Origin: Belliella kenyensis
Lineage (GTDB): Bacteria; Bacteroidota; Bacteroidia; Cytophagales; Cyclobacteriaceae
Assembly: GCF_022549675.1 (NCBI RefSeq)
Contig: NZ_JAKZGR010000014.1
Span: 62,001-126,000 of the forward strand
Reading direction: 5' to 3'
Length of the DNA stretch: 64,000 nucleotides
Shown: positions 45,138 through 55,840 of the stretch, in pieces
Layout: each line of letters starts with the position of its first letter
How positions within the stretch are numbered: the first letter of the stretch is position 1
Made by a program: the position numbers and the translations under genes
The notes under the pieces: generated by a model
Told to the model about the DNA's origin: nothing
What the model saw: the letters and a program-made list of their open reading frames with translations, nothing else
The model's database searches: none

Positions 45138-46814
45138 ATGGCAAATCAATATGATGCAATAGTAGTCGGCTCCGGAATCAGTGGTGGCTGGGCTGCAAAA
45201 GAACTGACTGAAAAAGGTCTGAAAGTTCTACTTTTAGAAAGAGGTAAGAATGTAGAACACATCAAAGATTATAAGAATGCAACTCAAGCCCCTTGGGAAA
45301 TCCCTCACAGAGGTAGGAGGACATTAGAAATGATCGAAAATCATCCCAACCTTAAAAGAGATTATGTTCTTAATGAACAAAACCTTGATTGGTGGGCACA
45401 CGAATCAAATTCTCCATATGTAGAAAAGAAACCTTTTGCATGGTTTAGAGGCAATCAGGTGGGTGGAAGATCACTTCTTTGGGGAAGACAAAGTTATAGA
45501 CTTGCAGATTTGGATTTTGAAGCCAATCTAAAGGAGGGTATAGCTGTGGATTGGCCTATCAGGTACAAAGACCTCGCTCCATGGTATAGCTATGTTGAGA
45601 AATTTGCAGGAATTTCAGGATCCAAAGACGGCATACCTCACCTTCCAGATGGCGAATTCCAAAAGCCAATGGATCTTAATTGCGTAGAAAAGGATGTAGC
45701 TGCTCGAATCAAAGATAAATATGGCAATTCCAGACACATGACCATAGGTCGAGTAGCGAATATTACAGAGCCGCTACCAGGAAGAACCAATTGTCAATAC
45801 AGAAACAAGTGTTGGTTAGGCTGTCCATTTGGAGGATATTTCAGCACACAGTCTTCCACATTGCCTGCTGCCATGAAAACAGGTAATTTGACTTTGAGAC
45901 CGTATTCGATCGTCAGCAGGTTGCTCTATGACAAAGACACAAAAAAAGCAACTGGCGTAGAAGTAATTGATTCTGAAACAAATGAAGTCATAGAATTCAA
46001 TTCAAAAATTGTATTTTTATGTGCATCTGCTATCGGGTCCGCTGCAATTTTAATGAGATCAGCTACAGATGTTTGGCCAGGAGGTTTAGGAAGTAGCTCA
46101 GATCAATTAGGTCACAATATCATGGATCACCATTTTAGAGTAGGTGCAAATGGCACTGCTGAAGGATACGAGGACAAATACTATTTTGGAAGAAGACCAA
46201 ATGGGGTATACATCCCAAGATTCAGGAATATAGGTGATGATAAAAGAGATTACTTGAGAGGATTTGGGTATCAAGGAAGTGCTTCAAGATCTGGATGGAG
46301 CAGAAATGTCGCCGAGATCAATTTTGGGTCACAACTTAAAGAAGCACTGAGTGAGCCAGGTCCATGGAGTATGGGGATTACTGCTTTTGGAGAAATCCTT
46401 CCTTATCATGAAAACAAAATCTCCTTAAGCAAAACTGTAGTAGATAAGTGGGGTCTTCCAGCCTTGGAAATGGATGCTGAAATCAAAGAAAATGAAAACA
46501 AAATGCGTGTAGACATGATGAATGATGCAGCTGAAATGTTAGAAGCCGCAGGACTCAAAAATGTAAACACTTTTGATGCTGGATATACTTTCGGTCAAGG
46601 AATCCATGAAATGGGTACAGCAAGGATGGGTAGAGACCCAAAATCATCCGTCCTCAATGGTAATAACCAAGTATGGGATGCCAAAAATGTATTCGTCACA
46701 GACGGTGCATGTATGACCTCAGCTGCGGCTCAAAACCCTTCGCTGACTTATATGGCACTTACGGCACGTGCAGCTGCATTTGCTGTAGAAGAACTTAAAA
46801 AAGGCAACCTTTAA
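45138..46814 (+). CDS. GMC-family FAD-dependent glycoside/sugar dehydrogenase, catalytic subunit
   Basis: A 558-residue GMC flavoprotein. The FAD motif is VVGSGISGGWAAKEL at the start; GNQVGGRSLLWGRQ is the GMC signature region; HEMGTARMG supplies the catalytic His, and QNPSLTYMALT the second residue (Asn). A Cys-rich patch (NCQYRNKCWLGCPFGGY) may bind a 3Fe-4S cluster as in related glucose and lactose dehydrogenases. There is no signal peptide; the Tat-type partner 18 nt downstream probably carries it across. Expected to oxidise sugars at C3 or another hydroxyl. Confidence 0.9.
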   Translation: MANQYDAIVVGSGISGGWAAKELTEKGLKVLLLERGKNVEHIKDYKNATQAPWEIPHRGRRTLEMIENHPNLKRDYVLNEQNLDWWAHESNSPYVEKKPFAWFRGNQVGGRSLLWGRQSYRLADLDFEANLKEGIAVDWPIRYKDLAPWYSYVEKFAGISGSKDGIPHLPDGEFQKPMDLNCVEKDVAARIKDKYGNSRHMTIGRVANITEPLPGRTNCQYRNKCWLGCPFGGYFSTQSSTLPAAMKTGNLTLRPYSIVSRLLYDKDTKKATGVEVIDSETNEVIEFNSKIVFLCASAIGSAAILMRSATDVWPGGLGSSSDQLGHNIMDHHFRVGANGTAEGYEDKYYFGRRPNGVYIPRFRNIGDDKRDYLRGFGYQGSASRSGWSRNVAEINFGSQLKEALSEPGPWSMGITAFGEILPYHENKISLSKTVVDKWGLPALEMDAEIKENENKMRVDMMNDAAEMLEAAGLKNVNTFDAGYTFGQGIHEMGTARMGRDPKSSVLNGNNQVWDAKNVFVTDGACMTSAAAQNPSLTYMALTARAAAFAVEELKKGNL

Positions 46815-46832
46815 TCAAAAAAGTACTGAATT

Positions 46833-47390
46833 ATGGCAATGAATAGACGTGATGCAATAAAAAGCTTTGCTTTGATGATGGGCGGAGCTATGGTAGGTGC
46901 TAATGTAATCCTTACAGGATGTAGTCCCGAAGACCAAATCGTAGGTCTGGAATTCACCCCAGATCAAATCGCATTTCTTGATGAAATTGGCGAAGCTATT
47001 ATACCTACCACAGACACTCCTGGCGCAAAGGCTGCTGGAATAGGAGAGTTTATGGTCATGATGGTCAAAGACACCTACAATGGAGATCAACAAACTGTTT
47101 TTATTTCAGGATTGAATCAGTTAAGAAAGGATTTTAAAGACGCAAATGGAAAAGACTTCATGAATGCGTCTACAGATGAGCGAACCGCATTTCTCAATGA
47201 GATGAACAAAAAAGCGAAAGAAAGCGAAAATGGAGATCCAAAAGTTATCGGAATGCTCAAGGATCTTACTGTATTAGGATATTTCACCTCAGAAATTGGC
47301 GCAACTCAACAATTGCGTTTTGTAGAGGCTCCTGGAAGGTATGATGGGTGTATGGATTACAAAAAGGGAGACAGAGTATTTGCTCTTTAA
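46833..47390 (+). CDS. Gluconate 2-dehydrogenase subunit 3 family protein (Tat/lipoprotein partner of the GMC enzyme)
   Basis: A 185-residue small subunit with a twin-arginine leader (NRRDAIKSFALMMGGAMVG) and a lipobox-like LTGC, so it is probably a Tat-exported lipoprotein. The mature part matches the gluconate 2-dehydrogenase subunit 3 family (FTPDQIAFLDEIGEAIIPTT; later FTSEIGATQQLRF). In known glycoside 3-dehydrogenases this subunit is required for export and activity of the GMC subunit. It is followed by an intrinsic terminator. Confidence 0.9.
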   Translation: MAMNRRDAIKSFALMMGGAMVGANVILTGCSPEDQIVGLEFTPDQIAFLDEIGEAIIPTTDTPGAKAAGIGEFMVMMVKDTYNGDQQTVFISGLNQLRKDFKDANGKDFMNASTDERTAFLNEMNKKAKESENGDPKVIGMLKDLTVLGYFTSEIGATQQLRFVEAPGRYDGCMDYKKGDRVFAL

Positions 47391-47395
47391 AAAGT

Positions 47396-47424
47396 AAGAG
47401 AGACTTAAAAGAGTCTCTCTTTTT
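47396..47424 (+). terminator. Intrinsic terminator after the dehydrogenase genes
   Basis: The arms aagagagact (47396-47405) and agtctctctt (47412-47421) pair perfectly around a 6-nt loop and run into Ts. It separates the GMC pair from the next gene, which starts 25 nt further on. Confidence 0.82.
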
Positions 47425-47448
47425 ATATTAACAAAACCCTAGTTTCAA

Positions 47449-48351
47449 ATGAAAAATAGAAGAAAATTCTTACAAGTAAGTGCTGCATTAGGAATCGGTG
47501 CACTTTTACCTTTACAATTTTGTAGCCCAAAAAAAGAAAGCGGTAATTCTAATGAAGAGTCAAAATTCAGCTCTTCAAGTGGAAATTTAGGCCCATTTGG
47601 GATTCAACTATGGTCAGTCAAAGAAGACATGATGAAAGACCCAAAAGCTACAATAGAAGCACTTGCTAGCTATGGTTACAAATATATAGAAAGCTGTAAT
47701 CTAGGAAAAGGTATTTTTTGGGGTATGAAAAACACCGAATTCAAAGATCTAATGGACAGCTTAAACATAGAAATAATAGCTTCTCATACCAACACTTTTG
47801 AAAACCTTGAGCAACAAGCGAGGGAAGCTGGGGAAATTGGCATGAAGTACCTTATCAACCCGTATGTAGGCCCTCAAAAGTCCATGGATGATTTTAAACG
47901 TCTTGCAGATGAATTTAACAAACAAGGAGAGATATGTAAACAGAACGGTTTGAAATTCGCCTACCATAATCACGGATATACTTTCGACGAATTGGACGGA
48001 GAAATCCCTCAAAAGTACCTTATCGAAAATACTGATGCAGACCTTGTCAATTATGAGCTTGATCTTTATTGGGTATATACAGCTGGAGAAGATCCAATCA
48101 ATTGGATAGAAAAATACCCAAATAGATTTCCTCTTGGACATGTTAAAGATAGGTTGAAAGAGGCAGATGAATCGCAGCTTGATGCTTCTACATTAATAGG
48201 CGAGGGTTCTATAGATTATGCAAAGATCATCAATACTGCAAAAAATAAAGGAATGGAATACTTCATGGTAGAACAGGAAAAATTCGATGGTCTCACACCT
48301 ATGGAAGCTGCTGAAAAAAATGCAAATTACATGAGGAACTTGACAATATGA
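47449..48351 (+). CDS. Exported sugar phosphate isomerase/epimerase-like TIM-barrel lipoprotein
   Basis: A 300-residue protein with a Tat-like leader (NRRKFLQVSAALGIGALLP) ending in LQFC, then a Ser/Asn/Lys-rich linker to about residue 45. The TIM barrel has metal-site segments FAYHNHGYTFDEL, NYELDLYWVYTAGE, LGHVKDR and MVEQEKF. This is the second exported TIM barrel of the locus. It may be read through from the upstream operon or use its own promoter. Keto-sugar isomerase or lyase is the best guess. Confidence 0.82.
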   Translation: MKNRRKFLQVSAALGIGALLPLQFCSPKKESGNSNEESKFSSSSGNLGPFGIQLWSVKEDMMKDPKATIEALASYGYKYIESCNLGKGIFWGMKNTEFKDLMDSLNIEIIASHTNTFENLEQQAREAGEIGMKYLINPYVGPQKSMDDFKRLADEFNKQGEICKQNGLKFAYHNHGYTFDELDGEIPQKYLIENTDADLVNYELDLYWVYTAGEDPINWIEKYPNRFPLGHVKDRLKEADESQLDASTLIGEGSIDYAKIINTAKNKGMEYFMVEQEKFDGLTPMEAAEKNANYMRNLTI

Positions 48352-48476
48352 GTCAAATCAATCACATTATAACATATCATCAAGCTGTATCAATAACTTT
48401 AACACCTTCGCCTATATGAAAAGTGATTCAAAGTCACTGAAAAAACACATTTGACAGCTTGTTAAGAAACAATATT

Positions 48477-48534
48477 TAGCCGTTTTAGATTTAATTGAGA
48501 TAGTTTACTAACTTGATTAAATCTAAAACGGCTA
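48477..48534. terminator. Long 19-bp hairpin between convergent genes
   Basis: The arms at 48477-48495 and 48516-48534 are perfect reverse complements (19 bp, tagccgttttagatttaat) with a 20-nt loop. It separates the TIM-barrel gene from the convergent sensor-like gene, whose stop is 8 nt away. A T-run follows on the plus strand. Confidence 0.75.
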
Positions 48535-48541
48535 TTAATTT

Positions 48542-49204
48542 TTATTCCTCCTCAATTAGCGTGGATTTTATATTTCTTGAAGCATATATCAGAATGTAAA
48601 TAATCAATACCAAAATTAATAGTGCTGCAATTTCAAATTGTGCCCAAATTCTAGATCTATTTACTACTTTTTCTGAGTTCTCCGCCATTCTCTTGCCTTC
48701 TTCTATCTGTATTTGAGAGAGCTTTTCTAAATCACTCAGCGCTCGCTCTATATAGCCATTATAAATGTGAACCTGCTCTTCATTGATACCGTTTTCCTCA
48801 GAGTAGAGCAGATCATAGTCTCCAATTCTTAAATTGTTCTCTATGATTTTTCTAAAATCTGTCAAAAACTCATTTTCTGAATCTGTGAGTTTGGTAGATT
48901 CGAAAGTAGCAACGATATCTAATATATTGTCCTCATATTCTTTGATATCCTCCAATACGTGGGAGTAATCCCCTTCATCCCAGCAATGATTTACTAGCAG
49001 CTTTATTCTGAACAAGCTTTCTGATATTGAAAATATATAACTTTCTACGACTAGCCGATCCTCATAAACCGAAACAAAGGACTCTTCTAACTCAGTAAAA
49101 TTCTTTCTGTCTAGGATATTTTTGCCAAAAATAACTAGTAACAAAAAAGTCAATACAACAGCTGCTTTCAGCTTATTATTCAAGGACCTGCGCGCTTTCA
49201 TCAT
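48542..49204 (-). CDS. Two-helix membrane sensor with four-helix-bundle (4HB_MCP-like) domain, no output domain
   Basis: 220 residues from the ATG at 49204 (GTG at 49207 and ATG at 49201 are neighbours). One membrane helix (about 13-30), a helical Glu/Asp-rich extracytoplasmic domain of about 150 residues, and a second helix (about 185-207) followed by a short basic-acidic tail. This is the layout of the ligand-binding part of chemoreceptors, but HAMP and signalling domains are absent. It stands alone; its output partner is not visible. Confidence 0.65.
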   Translation of the reverse strand: MMKARRSLNNKLKAAVVLTFLLLVIFGKNILDRKNFTELEESFVSVYEDRLVVESYIFSISESLFRIKLLVNHCWDEGDYSHVLEDIKEYEDNILDIVATFESTKLTDSENEFLTDFRKIIENNLRIGDYDLLYSEENGINEEQVHIYNGYIERALSDLEKLSQIQIEEGKRMAENSEKVVNRSRIWAQFEIAALLILVLIIYILIYASRNIKSTLIEEE

Positions 49205-49605
49205 CACTTAAATTTGGGTTTATAATCCAGCTATATTACTGAAATTAATACGAATTGAACCACAAATAAAACAAAACAAAACCTATCATCAAAGCTGAAA
49301 ATTAGGATAATGTGAAACAAGAATAAATGAATCGTCAAACACTACTAAATCTGGGTAAAAGAAATATAAACTTTTATGGATATACGGAACTTTGCCAATA
49401 ACATTACAAAACTCCGATTTATCTAACTTCCGATATAAATTGATATTGGATACTTATGGATATTGACCATTAACAACCTGTTGAGCCAATGAATTGACGT
49501 TAATGGCAAAAAAGCGTATAATCAGATAAACTATTAAAAGATATTAACTATGCAATGATTTTCATAAAAGCTATTGAACCTAGAGGATTCAATCTAATAT
49601 AATGT
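49205..49605. other. Intergenic stretch upstream of the tRNA operon end
   Basis: AT-rich, with no convincing gene, promoter or structured RNA. It holds the upstream region of the 4HB protein gene. Confidence 0.4.
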
Positions 49606-49632
49606 AAAAAAAAAACCTCCGCAATTCGGAGG
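49606..49632 (-). terminator. Intrinsic terminator of the tRNA operon
   Basis: On the minus strand cctccg/cggagg (49632-49627 with 49621-49616) forms a short GC-rich stem with a 5-nt loop, followed by about ten Ts. It lies directly after the last tRNA-Arg. Confidence 0.85.
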
Positions 49633-49636
49633 CCTG

Positions 49637-49710
49637 TGATCCTGTCAGGACTCGAACCTGAAACCTACTGCTTAGAAGGCAGTTGCTCTATCCAGTTGAG
49701 CTACAAGACC
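49637..49710 (-). tRNA. tRNA-Arg (TCT), copy 1
   Basis: A 74-nt cloverleaf on the minus strand. The acceptor arms GGTCTTG and CAGGATC pair with wobble, the anticodon loop is CTTCTAA with anticodon TCT, and the T-loop is TTCGAGT. It is identical in sequence to the copy at 50087-50160 and is the last gene of the operon. Confidence 0.92.
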
Positions 49711-49761
49711 AATAAACAAGAAAACCCCCATCTGGAGGTAACTTCTAAAATTCATATGATG

Positions 49762-49854
49762 CCTTCCTGAATAGACTATATAATTGCATAGTCATCGGGG
49801 AAAGGCTTCTCTCTCATACACCTTGTGTGTAATAAATGTGATCCCGCTGGGGCT
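49762..49854 (-). repeat. tRNA-Lys-associated repeat, copy 1 (diverged)
   Basis: A ~93-bp unit ending in 16 bp identical to the 3' end of tRNA-Lys (49839-49854). It is tandem with copy 2, with a period of about 91 bp, and its outer half has drifted (aatagactatataattgcat in place of the GC-rich form). Confidence 0.75.
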
Positions 49855-49944
49855 TCCCGATATTGACTCCGCATTCGCTTCGTCATCGGGACAGGCTTCT
49901 CGCCCATACATCTTGTGAGTAATAAATGTGATCCCGCTGGGGCT
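49853..49944 (-). repeat. tRNA-Lys-associated repeat, copy 2
   Basis: A 92-bp unit running into the 3' end of the intact tRNA-Lys at 49929. On the minus strand it contains TCCCGAT ... ATCGGGA, able to fold with GAC/GTC just inside. Confidence 0.8.
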
Positions 49945-50001
49945 CGAACCCAGGACCCTAACATTAAAAGTGTTATGCTCTACCAACTGAGCTACGGAAT
50001 C
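49929..50001 (-). tRNA. tRNA-Lys (TTT), copy 1
   Basis: A 73-nt cloverleaf on the minus strand. The acceptor arms GATTCCG and CGGGATC pair, the anticodon loop is CTTTTAA with anticodon TTT, and the T-loop is TTCGAGC. It is identical to the copy at 50455-50527. The repeat follows its 3' end directly. Confidence 0.92.
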
Positions 50002-50086
50002 ATATATTTTTGAGAACTCATCTCTTATGACAAGTATTGTTTCTAGTCATCTATTTTCATTGTAGATGATTTGAAATGTTATTTTG

Positions 50087-50160
50087 TGATCCTGTCAGGA
50101 CTCGAACCTGAAACCTACTGCTTAGAAGGCAGTTGCTCTATCCAGTTGAGCTACAAGACC
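50087..50160 (-). tRNA. tRNA-Arg (TCT), copy 2
   Basis: A 74-nt cloverleaf identical to the copy at 49637-49710, anticodon TCT. The flanks of the two copies differ, so the duplication is confined to the tRNA itself. Confidence 0.92.
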
Positions 50161-50193
50161 TTGAAGTATTGATATATGGAATTTAGCAAATTG

Positions 50194-50267
50194 TCGGGGT
50201 GGCAGGATTCGAACCTACGACCTCCACATCCCAAATGTGGCGCGATACCGGGCTACGCTACACCCCG
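50194..50267 (-). tRNA. tRNA-Pro (TGG)
   Basis: A 74-nt cloverleaf on the minus strand. The acceptor arms CGGGGTG and CACCCCG pair perfectly, the anticodon loop is TTTGGGA with anticodon TGG, and the T-loop is TTCGAAT. It lies between tRNA-Lys copy 2 and tRNA-Arg copy 2 in the operon. Confidence 0.92.
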
Positions 50268-50378
50268 AACTATACTTTCAACTCCTAAATATCTATTTCA
50301 ATATGAACTATTAAACATTATTAATAGTCTTTCAATTACTATCTTACATCTTAAGGTAACAACTGCATCAGCTCTGGG

Positions 50379-50470
50379 CTTCCCGATCTTGACTCAGCAT
50401 TCGCTACGTCAGTGGAACAGGCTTCTCGGCCATACACCTTGCGTAATATTCTTGTGATCCCGCTGGGGCT
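50379..50470 (-). repeat. tRNA-Lys-associated repeat, copy 3
   Basis: A 92-bp unit sharing most positions with copy 2 and running into the 3' end of tRNA-Lys copy 2 at 50455. Beyond its outer end, gctctgggct (50371-50380) resembles another remnant of the tRNA-Lys 3' end. Confidence 0.78.
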
Positions 50471-50527
50471 CGAACCCAGGACCCTAACATTAAAAGTGTT
50501 ATGCTCTACCAACTGAGCTACGGAATC
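50455..50527 (-). tRNA. tRNA-Lys (TTT), copy 2
   Basis: A 73-nt cloverleaf identical to copy 1, anticodon TTT. It is the first gene of the tRNA operon, with a consensus promoter about 90 nt upstream. Confidence 0.92.
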
Positions 50528-50618
50528 TTAATAATTTACTCAACTCTCCCTTTTAGAAAGCTTTATTTTTTCCGGTTTTTGACTTGTTTTTTGTTAAATC
50601 ATTGCCGTAATTGGACTG

Positions 50619-50649
50619 CAAATTTAAGCGGACTATTTTAAAATGCAAA
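50619..50649 (-). promoter_or_regulatory. Promoter of the tRNA operon
   Basis: On the minus strand TTTG (50649-50646), a 19-nt spacer and TAAATTTG (50626-50619) match the Bacteroidota consensus exactly. The -33 box lies inside the first codons of the divergent gene at 50643. Confidence 0.72.
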
Positions 50650-51371
50650 ACTCAAAGACAAACTTTCTTACAAAATTTACAATATTTTTACTGACAGTTA
50701 TACAAAGCTTTAACTGTCAAGCCAATACAAATGAGCTTCAAAAAGCAGATTCTTTGTTTGCTACGAAGAATTATCAAGAATCAATGGTAATATATGAAAA
50801 TCTACTAAATCAAGAGCAAGCTTTCTCCCCTGCAATGCTTCTGAAAATGGCTTTTATTGAAGAAGGAAGAGGTGATTTTTCAAAAGCGAGCTATTATTTG
50901 GCTAAATTTTACGACATCAATCCAAATCCAAGAGTGATTACCAAAATCAAAACATTGACTGAACAATCCAACCTAGTAGGATACGAACTAAATGATTGGG
51001 ATAGATTTCTCAATTTTGCAACAGACTTTCAGATTGAAATCACTTCGACATTAAGTCTCTTACTTCTTGTTTCGGTTTTTCTATTGATATTCTTAGGCAA
51101 AAGCCTCAAAGCTCCAAAATATTACGTCCCTACATTTGCTTTGATTTTATTAACCTTTGCGTCTAACAACTTCTTGAGTGGACCTGACACTGGGATAGTG
51201 ACAGGTAGCCCTACCATCATCATGGATAAGCCTACAGCAGGAGGAAAACTCCTTTACAATGTAGACCCGGGCCATAGGGTGATTATCAAATCATCAAAAG
51301 ATAACTGGTATGAAATTGATTGGGAAGACAAAAAAGGATATGTGAAAAAGGAAAGCATTACAAAGCTTTAG
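50643..51371 (+). CDS. TPR and SH3-like domain membrane protein (BatE-like)
   Basis: A 242-residue protein with a signal-like N-terminal segment, a TPR-type helical part (about 28-105, with ADSLFATKNYQESMVIYENL), two membrane helices (about 130-150 and 157-175), and a C-terminal bacterial SH3 domain (about 183-240, ending KGYVKKESITKL). This order resembles BatE-type proteins of the aerotolerance operons, though no other bat gene is here. Its promoter must overlap that of the divergent tRNA operon. Confidence 0.75.
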   Translation: MQNSKTNFLTKFTIFLLTVIQSFNCQANTNELQKADSLFATKNYQESMVIYENLLNQEQAFSPAMLLKMAFIEEGRGDFSKASYYLAKFYDINPNPRVITKIKTLTEQSNLVGYELNDWDRFLNFATDFQIEITSTLSLLLLVSVFLLIFLGKSLKAPKYYVPTFALILLTFASNNFLSGPDTGIVTGSPTIIMDKPTAGGKLLYNVDPGHRVIIKSSKDNWYEIDWEDKKGYVKKESITKL

Positions 51372-51395
51372 TGTTACTTCGATGGGTAATTCCAC

Positions 51396-52058
51396 TTATC
51401 CATCACTATTTTCAAGCTCTTCTTGTAAGCTTAAAATTTGACTAGGTGACATATACAAGTCCCGTATTTTACTTCTGTATTCCTCGCTAAAACCTTCTTG
51501 ATTTAAGATGAAATTCTTAACCGTCATGATTTGATGCCCCATCCCACAAGATATGGCATAAGTATCAGCTGCAATTTCAGCCTCTGTAAGCCTTTTGTTG
51601 GACATGATGTATCTCATGCCAAAATACATCATGTTCGTGGTGCTACGCTCTTTATAATCCATTATATGACCAAGTTCATGACCAATCCAACCAACTAATG
51701 CATCATGAGGCACATCCTTTATTGCTAAAAGTGTATCTCCAAGATCCAATTCTCTGGTTATTTTTATCCTGTATTCCCGAGTTTCTTTCCCAGTCACTAG
51801 CAAAGTCAAAACCCTAGGCTGGGCTTGCATCACAGCTCCCCTGATCCTATCTCTAAACTCAAAATCAATCCTTACACCTGCCAATTCAGGAAAATAGGCT
51901 AAAGCTTCCACAACAGCATCTTTGATCTCCCAAGGAATAGTTTTGTTGTCTACTTCAAATTTATTATTGTTGACTACTTCAGGGGAAGATTCCCCATCAC
52001 CACATTGACTTGTATAAGGCAAAAAAATCAAAAGAACTTTTAGGACTAAATTAAGCAT
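51396..52058 (-). CDS. Exported zinc-metalloprotease-like lipoprotein
   Basis: A 220-residue protein with a signal peptide reaching TSQC (possible lipobox), and the zinc motif HELGH within GWIGHELGHIMDYKE at about residue 130. A later E-AADTYAI segment (LTEAEIAADTYAISCG) could supply the third ligand, as in M48-like gluzincins. Otherwise the sequence is not familiar. It converges with the SH3/TPR gene and has no operon partner. Confidence 0.65.
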   Translation of the reverse strand: MLNLVLKVLLIFLPYTSQCGDGESSPEVVNNNKFEVDNKTIPWEIKDAVVEALAYFPELAGVRIDFEFRDRIRGAVMQAQPRVLTLLVTGKETREYRIKITRELDLGDTLLAIKDVPHDALVGWIGHELGHIMDYKERSTTNMMYFGMRYIMSNKRLTEAEIAADTYAISCGMGHQIMTVKNFILNQEGFSEEYRSKIRDLYMSPSQILSLQEELENSDG

Positions 52059-52133
52059 ACTATTATATTTATTTTCAATCAGTTATAATAGCAAATCACA
52101 AGAACTATTCCAAAATTCTTTGCCAAAAAATTG

Positions 52134-52202
52134 AAAAAGCTCCCAAAAATCCCCATATCAATCAACTAAAATGGATCAATACAAGACTTTTCAGGAGCTT
52201 TT
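52134..52202 (-). terminator. Possible weak terminator of gapA
   Basis: The arms aaaagctcc and ggagctttt (52135-52143 and 52194-52202) pair over 9 bp but around a 50-nt loop. The position after gapA fits, the geometry is poor. Confidence 0.3.
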
Positions 52203-52241
52203 GATAAAACTTAATGAATTAAGTTAAACTATATTTTGATT

Positions 52242-53303
<1,062 letters not shown>

Positions 53304-53406
53304 TCAAAATTTTTCACCTAGAATTATTGAATAAGTTAGTGTGATAAATTTACCAATAATAAATCTCTCCCCCAAATTTAACTGAAGTTGATATAGTCTC
53401 TTAATT

Positions 53407-55683
<2,277 letters not shown>

Positions 55684-55840
55684 TCATTTAACTTCAACCT
55701 GAACTTTATTAGTAAACAAATTCATATTGATGTTTTTGTAGTTATCAATTTTGTAAAATCTGGGCTAAATTAAATAAAATATCCCAGTTTCAAAGGTCAT
55801 CTACACCTCAGGTAAGTGGTCCAAGGTCTCGGAAAAAGGT

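Noticed and set aside
49839-49854. A third tRNA-Lys gene
   Set aside because: Only 16 bp of the 3' end are present, followed by unrelated repeat sequence; there is no T-arm, anticodon arm or 5' half.
49776-49986. Open frames with an internally repeated peptide (APAGSHLL ... TRCM)
   Set aside because: They are translations of the tRNA-Lys-associated DNA repeat and part of tRNA-Lys itself; not proteins.
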